Positions 1 through 7,345 of a stretch of DNA of 34,674 nucleotides are shown here, one piece after another; position 1 is the stretch's first letter, and every line of letters begins with the position of its first letter. The notes beneath the pieces were generated by a model that was not told the origin of the DNA, ran no database searches, and saw only the letters and a list, made by a program, of their open reading frames with translations. The position numbers and the translations under genes are program-made. This DNA is from an uncultured Bacteroidales bacterium (lineage in GTDB: Bacteria; Bacteroidota; Bacteroidia; Bacteroidales; FEN-979): positions 1 through 34,674 of the forward strand of contig CAIYES010000375.1 in assembly GCA_903925275.1 (NCBI GenBank), read 5' to 3'.

Positions 1-35
1 TCACCCGTTCACCCGTTCACCCGTTCACCCGTTCC
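1..35. repeat. 9-bp tandem array (CACCCGTTC family), cut by window edge
   Basis: About four perfect copies of CACCCGTTC read on the plus strand and run off the left edge. The array begins 8 nt beyond the stop codon of the minus-strand korB gene, so on the korB sense strand it reads as repeated GAACGGGTG in the 3' flank. The same unit recurs near 5.1-5.3 kb, 20.5-20.6 kb and inside the E2 gene near 26.56 kb. Confidence 0.9.
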
Positions 36-43
36 CTTGTCCC

Positions 44-1081
44 TCAAATCTCCCAGGTATCTCCCGAATTCAACAAATCATCTACATTCTTGATCTTAGA
101 AGTTTCCCTTGCATATTTAATCTGTTCTTCCACGAGATCATCATAGGTGGGATACATGGCCGAACGGATCACACCAAAAACCATCGGAAAATGAGGTGGT
201 GCCAGTTTGGCAAGCATGAGCTGTATTCCGGGATCCTGGCTGTACTGGTCATGAACGAGGATATCATCAATGCCAATGCCATTTTTCCCAATTTCAACCA
301 CTTCCAGCATGGTATCTTTCAGGATAAGACCCTTTTCGTTGTTTTTGCCGAAAACCATCGGTGCTCCGTTTTTAAGGATAAGCATGGTTTCGTCTTTCAC
401 ATCTTTGCCGGTTACAGGGGCATGGGCCTTATCCGCAAAAATGATGCAGTTCTCCATGATCTCGGTCACAGAGGTTCCATCGTGTTTTGCAGCTTCGAAC
501 ATGCATTCGGTCATCAAGGCGATGTTGTTATCAGGAACGCGGGCAAAGAAGGTGCCCTGGGCGCCCATCACAAGTTCACCGATGTTGAAAGGGTGCTCAA
601 TGGTTCCCATGGGCGAGGTTTTGGTGACCTTGCCCATCGGGGTAGTAGGTGAAAATTGTCCCTTGGTAAGTCCATATATCTGGTTGTTGAACAACAGGAT
701 ATTCAGGTCAACATTGCGGCGGATCACGTGGATGAAATGATTTCCGCCGATTGCCAGTGAATCTCCATCGCCGGTGACCGTCCATACGCTCAGGCGGGGG
801 TTGGCAATTTTCACACCTGTGGATATAGCTGCGGCACGTCCATGGATGCCATGGATGCCATAAGTGTTCACATAATAGGGAAACCGGGATGAACATCCGA
901 TACCGGACACCATACAGAAATTTTCCTTGCGATAACCTATTTTGGGGAATACACGTTCCACGGCGCTAAGAATGGCATGGCCTCCGCATCCCGGGCACCA
1001 TTTTACCATCTGGTCACTTTCAAAATCTGCTTTGCTGAGTTGAACATTGGTACGTTCAACAGTCATATTTATGAAATCCAT
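44..1081 (-). CDS. korB: 2-oxoacid (2-oxoglutarate-type):ferredoxin oxidoreductase, beta subunit
   Basis: Thiamine-diphosphate-binding beta subunit of a ferredoxin-dependent 2-oxoacid oxidoreductase, which decarboxylates a 2-oxoacid to an acyl-CoA and reduces ferredoxin in the cytoplasm. The N-terminus has WCPGCGGHA (Cys29 and Cys32, likely Fe-S ligands). The TPP motif GDGDSLAIGG is followed by NNQIYGLTKGQ, the usual beta-subunit signature. Length 345 residues fits the Bacteroidetes KorB type. The start at 1081 lies 1 nt after the korA stop, with GGAGG about 10 nt upstream inside the end of korA, so the pair is translationally coupled; Met6 is a less likely start. Substrate preference (2-oxoglutarate rather than pyruvate) is inferred from overall resemblance and the two-subunit layout. 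Confidence 0.9.
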   Translation of the reverse strand: MDFINMTVERTNVQLSKADFESDQMVKWCPGCGGHAILSAVERVFPKIGYRKENFCMVSGIGCSSRFPYYVNTYGIHGIHGRAAAISTGVKIANPRLSVWTVTGDGDSLAIGGNHFIHVIRRNVDLNILLFNNQIYGLTKGQFSPTTPMGKVTKTSPMGTIEHPFNIGELVMGAQGTFFARVPDNNIALMTECMFEAAKHDGTSVTEIMENCIIFADKAHAPVTGKDVKDETMLILKNGAPMVFGKNNEKGLILKDTMLEVVEIGKNGIGIDDILVHDQYSQDPGIQLMLAKLAPPHFPMVFGVIRSAMYPTYDDLVEEQIKYARETSKIKNVDDLLNSGDTWEI

Positions 1082-1082
1082 C

Positions 1083-2933
1083 TTATTTTTCCTCCAAAAG
1101 TTGGTTAAACTTATCTGTTAACTCGTTGATCATGAAAGGCAATCCCTGCACCTTGTTGAATTGAGAGATGTTGGGCATCGGGAACTTCATACGGAGGTAA
1201 TTCACAAATTGACCGCTGTTGAGTTCACAAACCACAATTTTTTTAAAGCCTTTCAGCACCTTTTCCGTATTCTTCGGAAGTGGCATGATGTAATGGAAAT
1301 GGGCATGGCTGATATTTCTGCCTTCCTTCTGCATCTGGCTTACAGCTGAATGAACGGCGCCAAAGGTGCCACCCCAGCTTACTACCAGTAACTCACCTTC
1401 TGCCGGACCATCAATATCCTGTTCAGGAATAAAATCTGCCACCTTTTCAACCTTTTGCGCCCGGAGGTTAGTCATGATCTGGTGGTTCATCGGATCGGTT
1501 GACACGACACCGGTAATATTCTCTTTTTCGAGGCCGCCAATGCGGTGGCGCAGGCCTTCTGTTCCCGGGATAGCCCATTGCCTGACGAAGGTTTCAGGAT
1601 CGCGCCTGTATGGTTTGAAATCGGGATCGTTGGGTTGAGCAATTGGCGGGTTGATTGCAGGCATATCGGCCATCTTCGGAATACGGAACAAAGCCGAACC
1701 AAAGCCAAGATAGCCATCGGTGAGCAGAATCGCGGGTGTCATGTGTTCCATCGACAGTTTCGCGGTCATATAAGCATAGTAAAAGCAATTTTCGGATGTT
1801 GATGCGGCAACAACGATCACAGGGCATTCGCCATTGCGTCCAAACAATGCCTGGTACAAGTCACTCTGTTCTGATTTTGTAGGCAATCCTGTTGATGGAC
1901 CGCCACGTTGAACATTGACGATCACCAAAGGCAATTCAGTGATCACGGCGAGGCCGATAGCTTCGCTCTTCAGCGAAAGACCAGGTCCTGATGTGGTGGT
2001 ACATGCCAGAGCACCGGTAAAGGATGCGCCAATTGCAGAGCATATCCCGGCGATTTCATCTTCTGCCTGAAAAACTTTTGCACCCAATGATTTATGTTTT
2101 GCAAGCTCCATCAGAATTTCAGTTGCCGGAGTGATGGGGTAAGAACCAAGGAACAGCGGGCGTCCGGATTTTTCGGAAGCAGCAAGCAATCCCCATGCAG
2201 TGGCAACGTTGCCGGTGATATTGCGGTAACGGCCTTTTTGCATGTTGGCCGGTGAAACCTGAATTACCGATTCAAGGGCTTCGATCGTGTCTGCGTAATT
2301 GTATCCCGACTGAAGAACAATTTTGTTGATTTCGATCAGTTCAGGCTTTTTCTTGAATTTTTGTTCAAAATATTTGAAAGAGGGTTTCAGATCACGGTTG
2401 AAAATATAATAAAGCATGCCAAGGGCAAACATGTTTTTGCTGCGTTCTGCAATTTTGTTATCTATCCCGAGTTCTTTCAGGCTTTCTTTTGTAAGTGTGG
2501 TTATGGGAGCCTTGATCATATTAAAGCCATCAAGGGAGTTGTCGAAGAAAGGATGCTTCTTGTAGCCTGCCTTTTCGATAGTTTTGTCATCGTAAGCATC
2601 GGTATCGGTGAGAATGGTAGCACCTTTTTTTGCCCACTTCAGATTCGCCCGGAGGGATGCAGGATTCATGGCAACAAGCACATCGACCAAATCGCCGGTT
2701 GTAAAAATTTTCGAACTGCCCATGTGTACCTGGAATCCGGAAACACCGGCCACGGTGTTTTGGGGAGCGCGGATTTCGGCAGGAAAATCAGGAAATGTAG
2801 CGAGGTCGTTTCCAACAAGGGCAGCCACATCCGAAAACATGCTGCCGGTGAGTTGCATGCCGTCGCCTGAGTCGCCGACGAATTTCACAACAACCTCTTC
2901 ACGTTCAATAACAGGTCTTTTTTTCTTAGCCAT
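1083..2933 (-). CDS. korA: 2-oxoacid (2-oxoglutarate-type):ferredoxin oxidoreductase, fused gamma-alpha subunit
   Basis: A 616-residue fusion. Residues about 14-190 form the gamma domain (VKFVGDSGDG near residues 16-25). From about residue 240 the alpha/pyrimidine-binding domain follows, with GSYPITPATE near residue 262 and TTTSGPGLSLKSE near residue 310. Together with KorB it converts a 2-oxoacid plus CoA to acyl-CoA, CO2 and reduced ferredoxin. The fused gamma-alpha plus separate beta arrangement is the common two-gene form in Bacteroidetes and differs from the four-gene enzyme at 17.5-20.3 kb. It is the first gene of a two-gene operon with its own promoter just upstream. A ferredoxin gene is transcribed divergently, a plausible electron acceptor. 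The start MAKKKRP is the first in-frame ATG. Confidence 0.92.
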   Translation of the reverse strand: MAKKKRPVIEREEVVVKFVGDSGDGMQLTGSMFSDVAALVGNDLATFPDFPAEIRAPQNTVAGVSGFQVHMGSSKIFTTGDLVDVLVAMNPASLRANLKWAKKGATILTDTDAYDDKTIEKAGYKKHPFFDNSLDGFNMIKAPITTLTKESLKELGIDNKIAERSKNMFALGMLYYIFNRDLKPSFKYFEQKFKKKPELIEINKIVLQSGYNYADTIEALESVIQVSPANMQKGRYRNITGNVATAWGLLAASEKSGRPLFLGSYPITPATEILMELAKHKSLGAKVFQAEDEIAGICSAIGASFTGALACTTTSGPGLSLKSEAIGLAVITELPLVIVNVQRGGPSTGLPTKSEQSDLYQALFGRNGECPVIVVAASTSENCFYYAYMTAKLSMEHMTPAILLTDGYLGFGSALFRIPKMADMPAINPPIAQPNDPDFKPYRRDPETFVRQWAIPGTEGLRHRIGGLEKENITGVVSTDPMNHQIMTNLRAQKVEKVADFIPEQDIDGPAEGELLVVSWGGTFGAVHSAVSQMQKEGRNISHAHFHYIMPLPKNTEKVLKGFKKIVVCELNSGQFVNYLRMKFPMPNISQFNKVQGLPFMINELTDKFNQLLEEK

Positions 2934-2955
2934 AGCTTCATTGAGTTTAGTTCAG

Positions 2956-2985
2956 CAAAGTTACTCAATAAACTCAAAAGGCAAA
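2956..2985 (-). promoter_or_regulatory. Bacteroidetes-type promoter of korAB
   Basis: On the minus strand TTTG (2985-2982) is followed after 18 nt by TAACTTTG (2963-2956). This fits the Bacteroidetes consensus TTTG-N(19-21)-TAnnTTTG apart from a slightly short spacer. The expected transcription start leaves a leader of about 16 nt before the korA ATG at 2933. The -33 element falls inside a degenerate heptamer array. Confidence 0.55.
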
Positions 2986-3013
2986 GTACAAAACTCAAAA
3001 CTTAAAGCCAAAA
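2972..3013. repeat. degenerate 7-bp tandem array (ACTCAAA-like)
   Basis: Six consecutive heptamers can be aligned: ACTCAAA, AGGCAAA, GTACAAA, ACTCAAA, ACTTAAA and GCCAAAA. They fill the middle of the divergent korA-ferredoxin gap. Each unit ends in AAA, so the array also sets the phase of A-runs in the promoter region. It is one of several period-7 arrays in the window. Confidence 0.5.
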
Positions 3014-3048
3014 AATGTTGTGAAATAGTCAATATTGCGGAAAAGTTT

Positions 3049-3056
3049 TATCTTTG
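3049..3056 (+). promoter_or_regulatory. -7 promoter element of the ferredoxin gene
   Basis: TATCTTTG is a full match to the Bacteroidetes -7 consensus TAnnTTTG and lies 60 nt upstream of the ferredoxin ATG. No convincing -33 element is seen at the right distance. Between it and the gene, the segment GTCCTG-7 nt-CAGGAC (3081-3099) can form a small hairpin in the leader. Confidence 0.5.
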
Positions 3057-3115
3057 CCATGAAAAACGCTTTATTAACTCGTCCTGAAAAATACAGGACT
3101 TAAACTCAATAAGTC

Positions 3116-3283
3116 ATGGCTTATAAAATTAATGATGATTGCACTGCTTGCGGAACATGCATTGATGAATGCCCGGTTGAAGCTATTGCCGAAGGTGATA
3201 TCTACAAAATTGATCCGGAAGTTTGCACCGATTGTGGCGCTTGCGCCGATGTATGCCCGGTTGAAGCAATCCATCCGGAGTAA
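3116..3283 (+). CDS. 2[4Fe-4S] ferredoxin, 55 residues
   Basis: A complete bacterial-type ferredoxin. It has two canonical CxxCxxCxxxCP motifs, at Cys9/12/15/19 and Cys37/40/43/47. Each is followed by VEAI, giving the internal two-fold repeat typical of clostridial-type ferredoxins. It is a small soluble electron carrier, probably the acceptor for the divergently transcribed KorAB and donor to the hydrogenase at the right end of the window; partner assignment is inference. The protein starts MAYKINDDC and the ATG at 3116 is the only sensible start. It has its own -7 promoter element upstream and a terminator directly downstream, so it is likely monocistronic and strongly expressed. Confidence 0.96.
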   Translation: MAYKINDDCTACGTCIDECPVEAIAEGDIYKIDPEVCTDCGACADVCPVEAIHPE

Positions 3284-3306
3284 TTAAACATTCTTCTTTT
3301 TAAAAC

Positions 3307-3339
3307 AGGTGGTTTCAATTTACAGAGGCCACCTTTTTT
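3307..3339 (+). terminator. rho-independent terminator of the ferredoxin gene
   Basis: AGGTGG and CCACCT form a stem of six pairs (the next pairs are imperfect) closing an 18-nt loop and followed by six T. It begins 24 nt after the ferredoxin stop codon. Confidence 0.75.
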
Positions 3340-3352
3340 GTTGTCGATAAGT

Positions 3353-3482
3353 ACAGGCTGTCCCAAAAGTCTGAAATTCTTTCTTCACCATGAAGACGCA
3401 AAGGCCCAAAGAATTGAAAATCAATAAAGTTGTTTTTCGCGTCTTTGCGACTTTGCGGTGAAAAATGGCTTTTAAGACAACC
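3353..3482. repeat. 130-bp interspersed palindromic element, copy 1
   Basis: This segment is closely similar to 5905-6033 along its whole length. The ends are inverted repeats (left GGCTGTCCCAAAAG, right CTTTTAAGACAACC). The inside is also an imperfect palindrome built from AAGACGCAAAGGC and GCGTCTTTGCGAC blocks. It fills the gap between the convergent ferredoxin and lpxH genes and ends 1 nt before the lpxH stop codon. It encodes no protein, so it looks like a MITE- or REP-like element. Confidence 0.85.
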
Positions 3483-3483
3483 T

Positions 3484-4245
3484 CTACCGGTCAAAAACCC
3501 GCAATTCCAGGTCTTTTCCGTCGAACAGGGCGTATGTAAAATGCGTTATCCAATCGCCAAGCACGATTTGTCTTGCATTGCCTGCTAGAGGGGTATCAAG
3601 CGGATAGTGATAATGGCCATAAATCAGGAAATCCAGTTCAGGATGGAGTTTCAGCAGCTCCGTTGAATGTTTGGTTATACGCTGTTGAATGAGTTTAAGT
3701 GTAATATCCTGCTCCTTCTTCTCCTTTTCGATGCTTGCACTCCGGCTTTTTCGCGACCAAAAGAGCGCCATTCTGATCCCGAAATCGGGATGCAACTGGC
3801 GGAATAACCACTGATTGAACGGATTTGCAAATACTTTCTTGATGAATTTATATCCTTTATCGCCTGGGCCGAGTCCGTCACCATGTGCCAGATAAAAGTG
3901 TCTGCCATTGAATTCACGAAATTCAGGGTCGCGGTGAAGCTGAATATTCAATTCTTTGGTCAGGTAATCAAAAGCCCACATATCGTGATTACCCCGGAAT
4001 AGATGAACGGGAATACCGGAATCTGTAATCTCTGCAAGTTTCCCTAAAAGTCTGGCATATCCGCGTGGGATGGCTGTTTTGTATTCAAACCAGAAATCAA
4101 ACAGGTCGCCCATCAGGAAAATTTCGGCAGCATCGGCACGCGCCATCTCAAGCCAGGCTACAAGTTTCTTTTCCCGCTCAAGACTGGTTGTGTGATCAGG
4201 TATCCCCAGGTGAAAATCAGAGGCAAAATAAATCTTATGGCGCAT
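3484..4245 (-). CDS. lpxH: UDP-2,3-diacylglucosamine diphosphatase (LpxH)
   Basis: Calcineurin-like metallophosphoesterase that hydrolyses UDP-2,3-diacylglucosamine to lipid X in lipid A synthesis, at the inner membrane surface. All metal-site motifs are visible: DFH (Asp10, His12), GDLFDFW (Asp47, Asp50), RGNHD (Asn86, His87), HGDGLG (His121) and GHYHYP near residue 218. The stretch after HGDGLGPGDKGYKFIKK and the late GDWITHFTYALFDG are characteristic of the Bacteroidetes LpxH branch. The chosen start is the ATG at 4245 (MRHKIYFAS); the frame is open further upstream but only with a TTG. The lipoprotein gene lies just upstream on the same strand with a 33-nt gap. The stop codon abuts the 130-bp palindromic element. 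Confidence 0.9.
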   Translation of the reverse strand: MRHKIYFASDFHLGIPDHTTSLEREKKLVAWLEMARADAAEIFLMGDLFDFWFEYKTAIPRGYARLLGKLAEITDSGIPVHLFRGNHDMWAFDYLTKELNIQLHRDPEFREFNGRHFYLAHGDGLGPGDKGYKFIKKVFANPFNQWLFRQLHPDFGIRMALFWSRKSRSASIEKEKKEQDITLKLIQQRITKHSTELLKLHPELDFLIYGHYHYPLDTPLAGNARQIVLGDWITHFTYALFDGKDLELRVFDR

Positions 4246-4278
4246 GTATGAAATTTGGGGCAATTTACGGAAAAATGT

Positions 4279-5031
4279 TCAATGAGCCGGGGTCTGTTGC
4301 CTTCTTATGGACGCTTTGCGTTGGAATTCCAACACCCGCTGGTGATGGAATTTCACATGTTTGTTCTCAGGAAATTGCCTGTACAGGGTTGATTCCAGCT
4401 TTTGATAGTACACAAAGTCCTTTTCAGGACTGAGTACCGGGCTCATACCGAATGAATAGTTCAATACGATCAGGGAAGCAAGTGAATGGGGATTTTTAGC
4501 GATAAAGGCCATTTCAGAAGATCTTTGCCGTTCCCAGATCTGCCGGAAGGATGAGTCAACTTTTTGTGTCAGTTCGAAATACGCGGCACTATCCTGCCTG
4601 TCAATAAGCAACATTTCGAGTGAATCAACTTCGCGCTCATTTTTCCGGGTGAAGCGATAGAACTCGTTTAATAACATGGCATCCTGCGGGCCATTTACAA
4701 TAACATTGTCGGGGAAGTCACGGGCGCTGCCGGTTAATTCAACCTTGTCGCCGGCATTCAGCGGTAGCACCAGGATTTTTCCGGTAGGCGCCTTTATGAG
4801 CCAGAATCCCGATTCCAGGATAACCGGGATGAAATTGAACTCCCCACTTGGGTCGGCAACAATTGAATCCATAGAATGAATCTCCTTCGTATCCAGCTCC
4901 TGGAGTACCAGTGTTAACCCTTTAGCATCTGCTAATTTTCCATGAACAACAGCCCGGTTTCGCGATTGATGCTGACACGAGGAACAAAAAAGCAGGATCA
5001 GTAGTCCCCATGAAACAATAGATTTTATCAT
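4279..5031 (-). CDS. lipoprotein with N-terminal DUF4369-like domain
   Basis: A 250-residue protein starting MIKSIVSWG with a hydrophobic stretch and a likely lipobox ending in Cys near residue 19 (FCSSC), so a predicted lipoprotein. The following segment (GKLADAKGLTLVLQEL, VDSIVADPSGEFNF-like pattern, then a beta-rich GDKVELTGSA segment) resembles DUF4369, a domain usually found in front of a thioredoxin/TlpA domain in Bacteroidetes. Here the C-terminal half is a charged helical region ending RRQQTPAH, with no CxxC thioredoxin motif, so the usual redox domain is absent. Function unknown. It probably shares a transcript with lpxH. The ATG at 5031 gives the signal sequence; upstream in-frame codons use TTG and spoil it. 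Confidence 0.75.
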   Translation of the reverse strand: MIKSIVSWGLLILLFCSSCQHQSRNRAVVHGKLADAKGLTLVLQELDTKEIHSMDSIVADPSGEFNFIPVILESGFWLIKAPTGKILVLPLNAGDKVELTGSARDFPDNVIVNGPQDAMLLNEFYRFTRKNEREVDSLEMLLIDRQDSAAYFELTQKVDSSFRQIWERQRSSEMAFIAKNPHSLASLIVLNYSFGMSPVLSPEKDFVYYQKLESTLYRQFPENKHVKFHHQRVLEFQRKASIRRQQTPAH

Positions 5032-5094
5032 GAAAATAATGTCATTAATTTTCTTCAAAGTTAACAAACTTGCACATCCTGGTTAACTTAAGTC

Positions 5095-5316
5095 CACCCG
5101 TTCACCCGTTTACCCGTTTACCCGTTCACCCGTTTACCCGTTTACCCGTTCACCCGCTCACCAGTTCACCCGCTCACCAGTTCACCCGTTCACCCGTTCA
5201 CCCGTCTACCCGTTTACCCGTTCACCCGCTCACCCGTTCACCCGCTCACCCATTCACCCGTTCACCCGCTCACCCGTTCACCCGTTCACCTGTTTACCCC
5301 CTCACCCGCTCACCAG
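5095..5316. repeat. large 9-bp tandem array (CACCCGTTC family), about 24 units
   Basis: About 24 copies of CACCCGTTC and variants (CACCCGTTT, CACCCGCTC, CACCAGTTC) fill the whole gap between the lipoprotein start and the Nudix gene, and extend into the Nudix 3' end. Because the period is a multiple of three, the plus strand stays open over the entire array and would encode repeated VHPFTRLP-type peptides. That plus-strand frame has no start context or non-repeat sequence, so I do not call it a gene. Confidence 0.93.
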
Positions 5317-5745
5317 CATACCAACAATAAACCTATCAATCGGAAAAGTGAAAATCTCCTCATTCAGTTCATCAAGTCTCACCCACCGGAAACTTTGTGC
5401 CCCATCAAATGGAGGGATATCATTTTTTTTAAGCGTGGTTTGAAAACGATAAGGTTTTTCGGCTTTCACCCGGTAGTAAATATTAAAAAGCTGCATATCA
5501 GATGGGAGAAGGGTGGTAGGCTGATAGAAGTCAGTTGTATAAAAATGTGAAATGATTTCAATCGGGGTGTTCAGTTCCTCCATAAATTCACGTTTCAGGC
5601 AGTCAATCGTACCTTCACCAAATTGAAGTCCTCCACCAGGAAACTTGGTCATGTAAATTCCAAGCCTGAATTCATCGGTAACAAGAACACTGCCTTCGTC
5701 AAGGAGAAATCCGTAAACCCTGATGTTGAACTGATTGACTGCCAT
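5302..5745 (-). CDS. Nudix hydrolase
   Basis: A 147-residue Nudix-fold protein. The Nudix box is readable as GGLQFGE-x7-REFMEELNT, i.e. the metal-binding REUxEE core is intact while the usual Gly after it is replaced. The family hydrolyses nucleoside diphosphates linked to another group; the substrate cannot be told from sequence. The start is set at MAVNQFNIRVYGF (5745), since the upstream in-frame start is GTG and the added residues are not conserved-looking. The last residues (VSG) and the TGA stop are written in units of the adjacent 9-bp repeat, so the array has become the end of the gene. The upstream region carries copy 2 of the 130-bp palindromic element. Confidence 0.85.
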   Translation of the reverse strand: MAVNQFNIRVYGFLLDEGSVLVTDEFRLGIYMTKFPGGGLQFGEGTIDCLKREFMEELNTPIEIISHFYTTDFYQPTTLLPSDMQLFNIYYRVKAEKPYRFQTTLKKNDIPPFDGAQSFRWVRLDELNEEIFTFPIDRFIVGMLVSG

Positions 5746-5904
5746 AGCACAATTTGCCGGCAAAATTAGCTGAAATTGTGAATTGTATTGAGTTAACACC
5801 AGATAATACTTGATATAAACTGATGTATATTTTCTAATTTGAGTCCACTCCGAAAACTCCTTTTCATCGCAGATGGTTGACTAAAGCCAACTGCCAAACT
5901 CAAG

Positions 5905-6033
5905 ACAGGCTGTCTCAAAAGCCTGAAATTCTTTCTTCACCGCGAAGACGCAAAGGCGCAAATAATTGAAAATCAATAAATTTATTTTTCGCGTCTTAGC
6001 GTCTTAGCGGTAAAAAATGGCTTTTGAGACAAC
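5905..6033. repeat. 130-bp interspersed palindromic element, copy 2
   Basis: This copy has the better preserved ends: GGCTGTCTCAAAAGCC at 5908-5923 and GGCTTTTGAGACAAC at 6019-6033 are inverted repeats matching at 14 of 15 positions. Inside, ACCGCGAAGACGCAAAGG and GCGTCTTAGCGTCTTAGCGG form a second, imperfect inverted pair, so the single strand can fold into one long hairpin. It ends 13 nt from the 3' end of the exonuclease gene at 6047. Confidence 0.87.
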
Positions 6034-6046
6034 ATCCAATAGATAA

Positions 6047-6778
6047 TCATATTCCGACGATCTGAATGGAATCTTCCCCAATCATGGGCTTGCCTTTAAA
6101 TCGTAAGAGCAGGTTCACGATGGTTGTCACATCTTTCTGACAGTATGTGACAATGCGGGGAATATCATGTTCCTGCCAGTAAACCCGAGCCACATCGCTC
6201 CCTTTTATGTCGTCTTTCGGGGTGGGAATGCCAAAAACGGTGGCCAGCAATTCAAGCGAAGTATAATTCTTATAGTCTCCAAACTTCCACAATTCCATTG
6301 TGTCGAGATGATTCACTTCCCAGGGTTTCTTCCCTGAAAGATCAAGGATGGCAGGCACTTCCAAACCATTGATCAGCATCCGCCGGATAAGATACGGATA
6401 GTCAAATTCCTTACCATTGTGCGCACAAAGGTAGCTGATGCCTTTATCTCTGGCTTTGTTAAGCATATCGTTGAAACTGATGAGCAGATCTTTTTCATCA
6501 TCGCCAAAAAATGATTTGATCCAAAGTGTTCCACTGCGCAAAATCCCTGTAGAAATGCAAACGATTTTACCGAATTCGGCATAGATTCCCGCCCGGCTGT
6601 AAACCTCATCAGGCTTCAGCATGCCATCCGTGCTAAATTTTTCGATTCGTGAAAGCTGACCGGACTTCTTTTCCCATAGCGCAGTAAAATTCATCGGAAG
6701 CTGTTCATAGGTTGAATATTGCGGCACGGTTTCGATATCCAGGAACAGGATGTTTTCAATGTTATAGTTTTCCAGCAT
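6047..6778 (-). CDS. PolB-like 3'-5' exonuclease
   Basis: A 243-residue DEDDy-type exonuclease of the predicted PolB-exonuclease family. Exo I is LFLDIETVP (near residue 12), Exo II is CAHNGKEFDYPYL, and Exo III is TYCQKDVTT, giving the two-metal acidic site plus the Tyr expected of DEDDy enzymes. No polymerase domain is present, so it is a stand-alone nuclease, presumably acting in DNA repair or RNA/DNA processing; the substrate is unknown. The ATG at 6778 (MLENYNIENILFLD) is preferred over an upstream TTG. It stands alone between two repeat-rich gaps. Confidence 0.85.
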   Translation of the reverse strand: MLENYNIENILFLDIETVPQYSTYEQLPMNFTALWEKKSGQLSRIEKFSTDGMLKPDEVYSRAGIYAEFGKIVCISTGILRSGTLWIKSFFGDDEKDLLISFNDMLNKARDKGISYLCAHNGKEFDYPYLIRRMLINGLEVPAILDLSGKKPWEVNHLDTMELWKFGDYKNYTSLELLATVFGIPTPKDDIKGSDVARVYWQEHDIPRIVTYCQKDVTTIVNLLLRFKGKPMIGEDSIQIVGI

Positions 6779-7050
6779 GGTTTCAGTTTTTAACAAAAAT
6801 GTGAAATATTCTGATGCTCTATCGCTGAATTATCAAAAGGTCGACACATTGTTCAAAACTTCTGTGATTGACCACGATGTTACAAAAACCCCAACAAGCT
6901 GATGAAAAAAGTCATTTAGACTATTTTTTGACAACAGTAACTTTTATAGAAAGATGGGGCAAAATTATGATATTGGACTAAAAAAAACTGATTGAAGCAC
7001 AATCATACCAGTAAAAAGCTGAAATTACTAAAAGACCGGTTAAAAAAAAT
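6779..7050. other. AT-rich intergenic stretch without recognisable gene
   Basis: This part of the 626-nt gap before the next gene has frequent stops in all frames and no RNA-like or promoter-like pattern that I can support. It presumably carries the exonuclease promoter at its left side. The rest of the gap holds the nested palindrome (7051-7249), about 95 nt of unassigned sequence and a terminator. Confidence 0.6.
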
Positions 7051-7249
7051 CAGCGCTGAAAGCGCGTAATATTATTAACCGTGGGTGAAGCCCACGGAAA
7101 TCATGCTACAATCCAAACCTGAGCCCTGAAAGGGCGATATATTTCACTGTAGCAGCAATATACCGCCCTTTCAGGGCTAAAGTTGAGCGTGATTTGCAAC
7201 AACCGTGGGCTTCACCCACGGTTATTGATATTTTGCCACTTCGTGGCTG
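7051..7249. repeat. 199-bp nested palindromic element
   Basis: Two copies of CCGTGGGTGAAGCCCACGG in inverted orientation (7079-7097 and 7203-7221) flank two inverted copies of AGCCCTGAAAGGGCG (7122-7136 and 7164-7178). The outermost pair is CAGCGCTGAAAGCGC against GCCACTTCGTGGCTG. Every block is also a hairpin on its own, so the element is a palindrome made of palindromes. No ORF is present. It resembles REP/BIME-like or MITE-like elements rather than a gene. Confidence 0.88.
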
Positions 7250-7345
7250 ATTGCTGACCAAATCCATCACTGGCATGATTGCGCTCAATCAGAAAAAAAT
7301 CAAATTCTGTAAACTGGAATTCAGCTTTTCCCCTACCGGCGAAAA

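Noticed and set aside
1-35. CRISPR array
   Set aside because: Units are 7-9 bp, directly adjacent without spacers, and no cas genes are present. The same holds for the other tandem arrays in the window.
2361-2870. 169-residue plus-strand frame
   Set aside because: Antisense shadow of korA, whose gamma domain motifs are clear on the other strand.
4065-4433. 122-residue plus-strand frame over lpxH
   Set aside because: It lies antisense across the lpxH 5' end and the lipoprotein 3' end, both well supported. The translation shows no domain.
5070-5330. 86-residue plus-strand reading frame rich in VHPFTRLP repeats
   Set aside because: It is the translation of the 9-bp array, which stays open because its period is a multiple of three. 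There is no promoter, ribosome site or non-repeat sequence, and it overlaps the Nudix 3' end.
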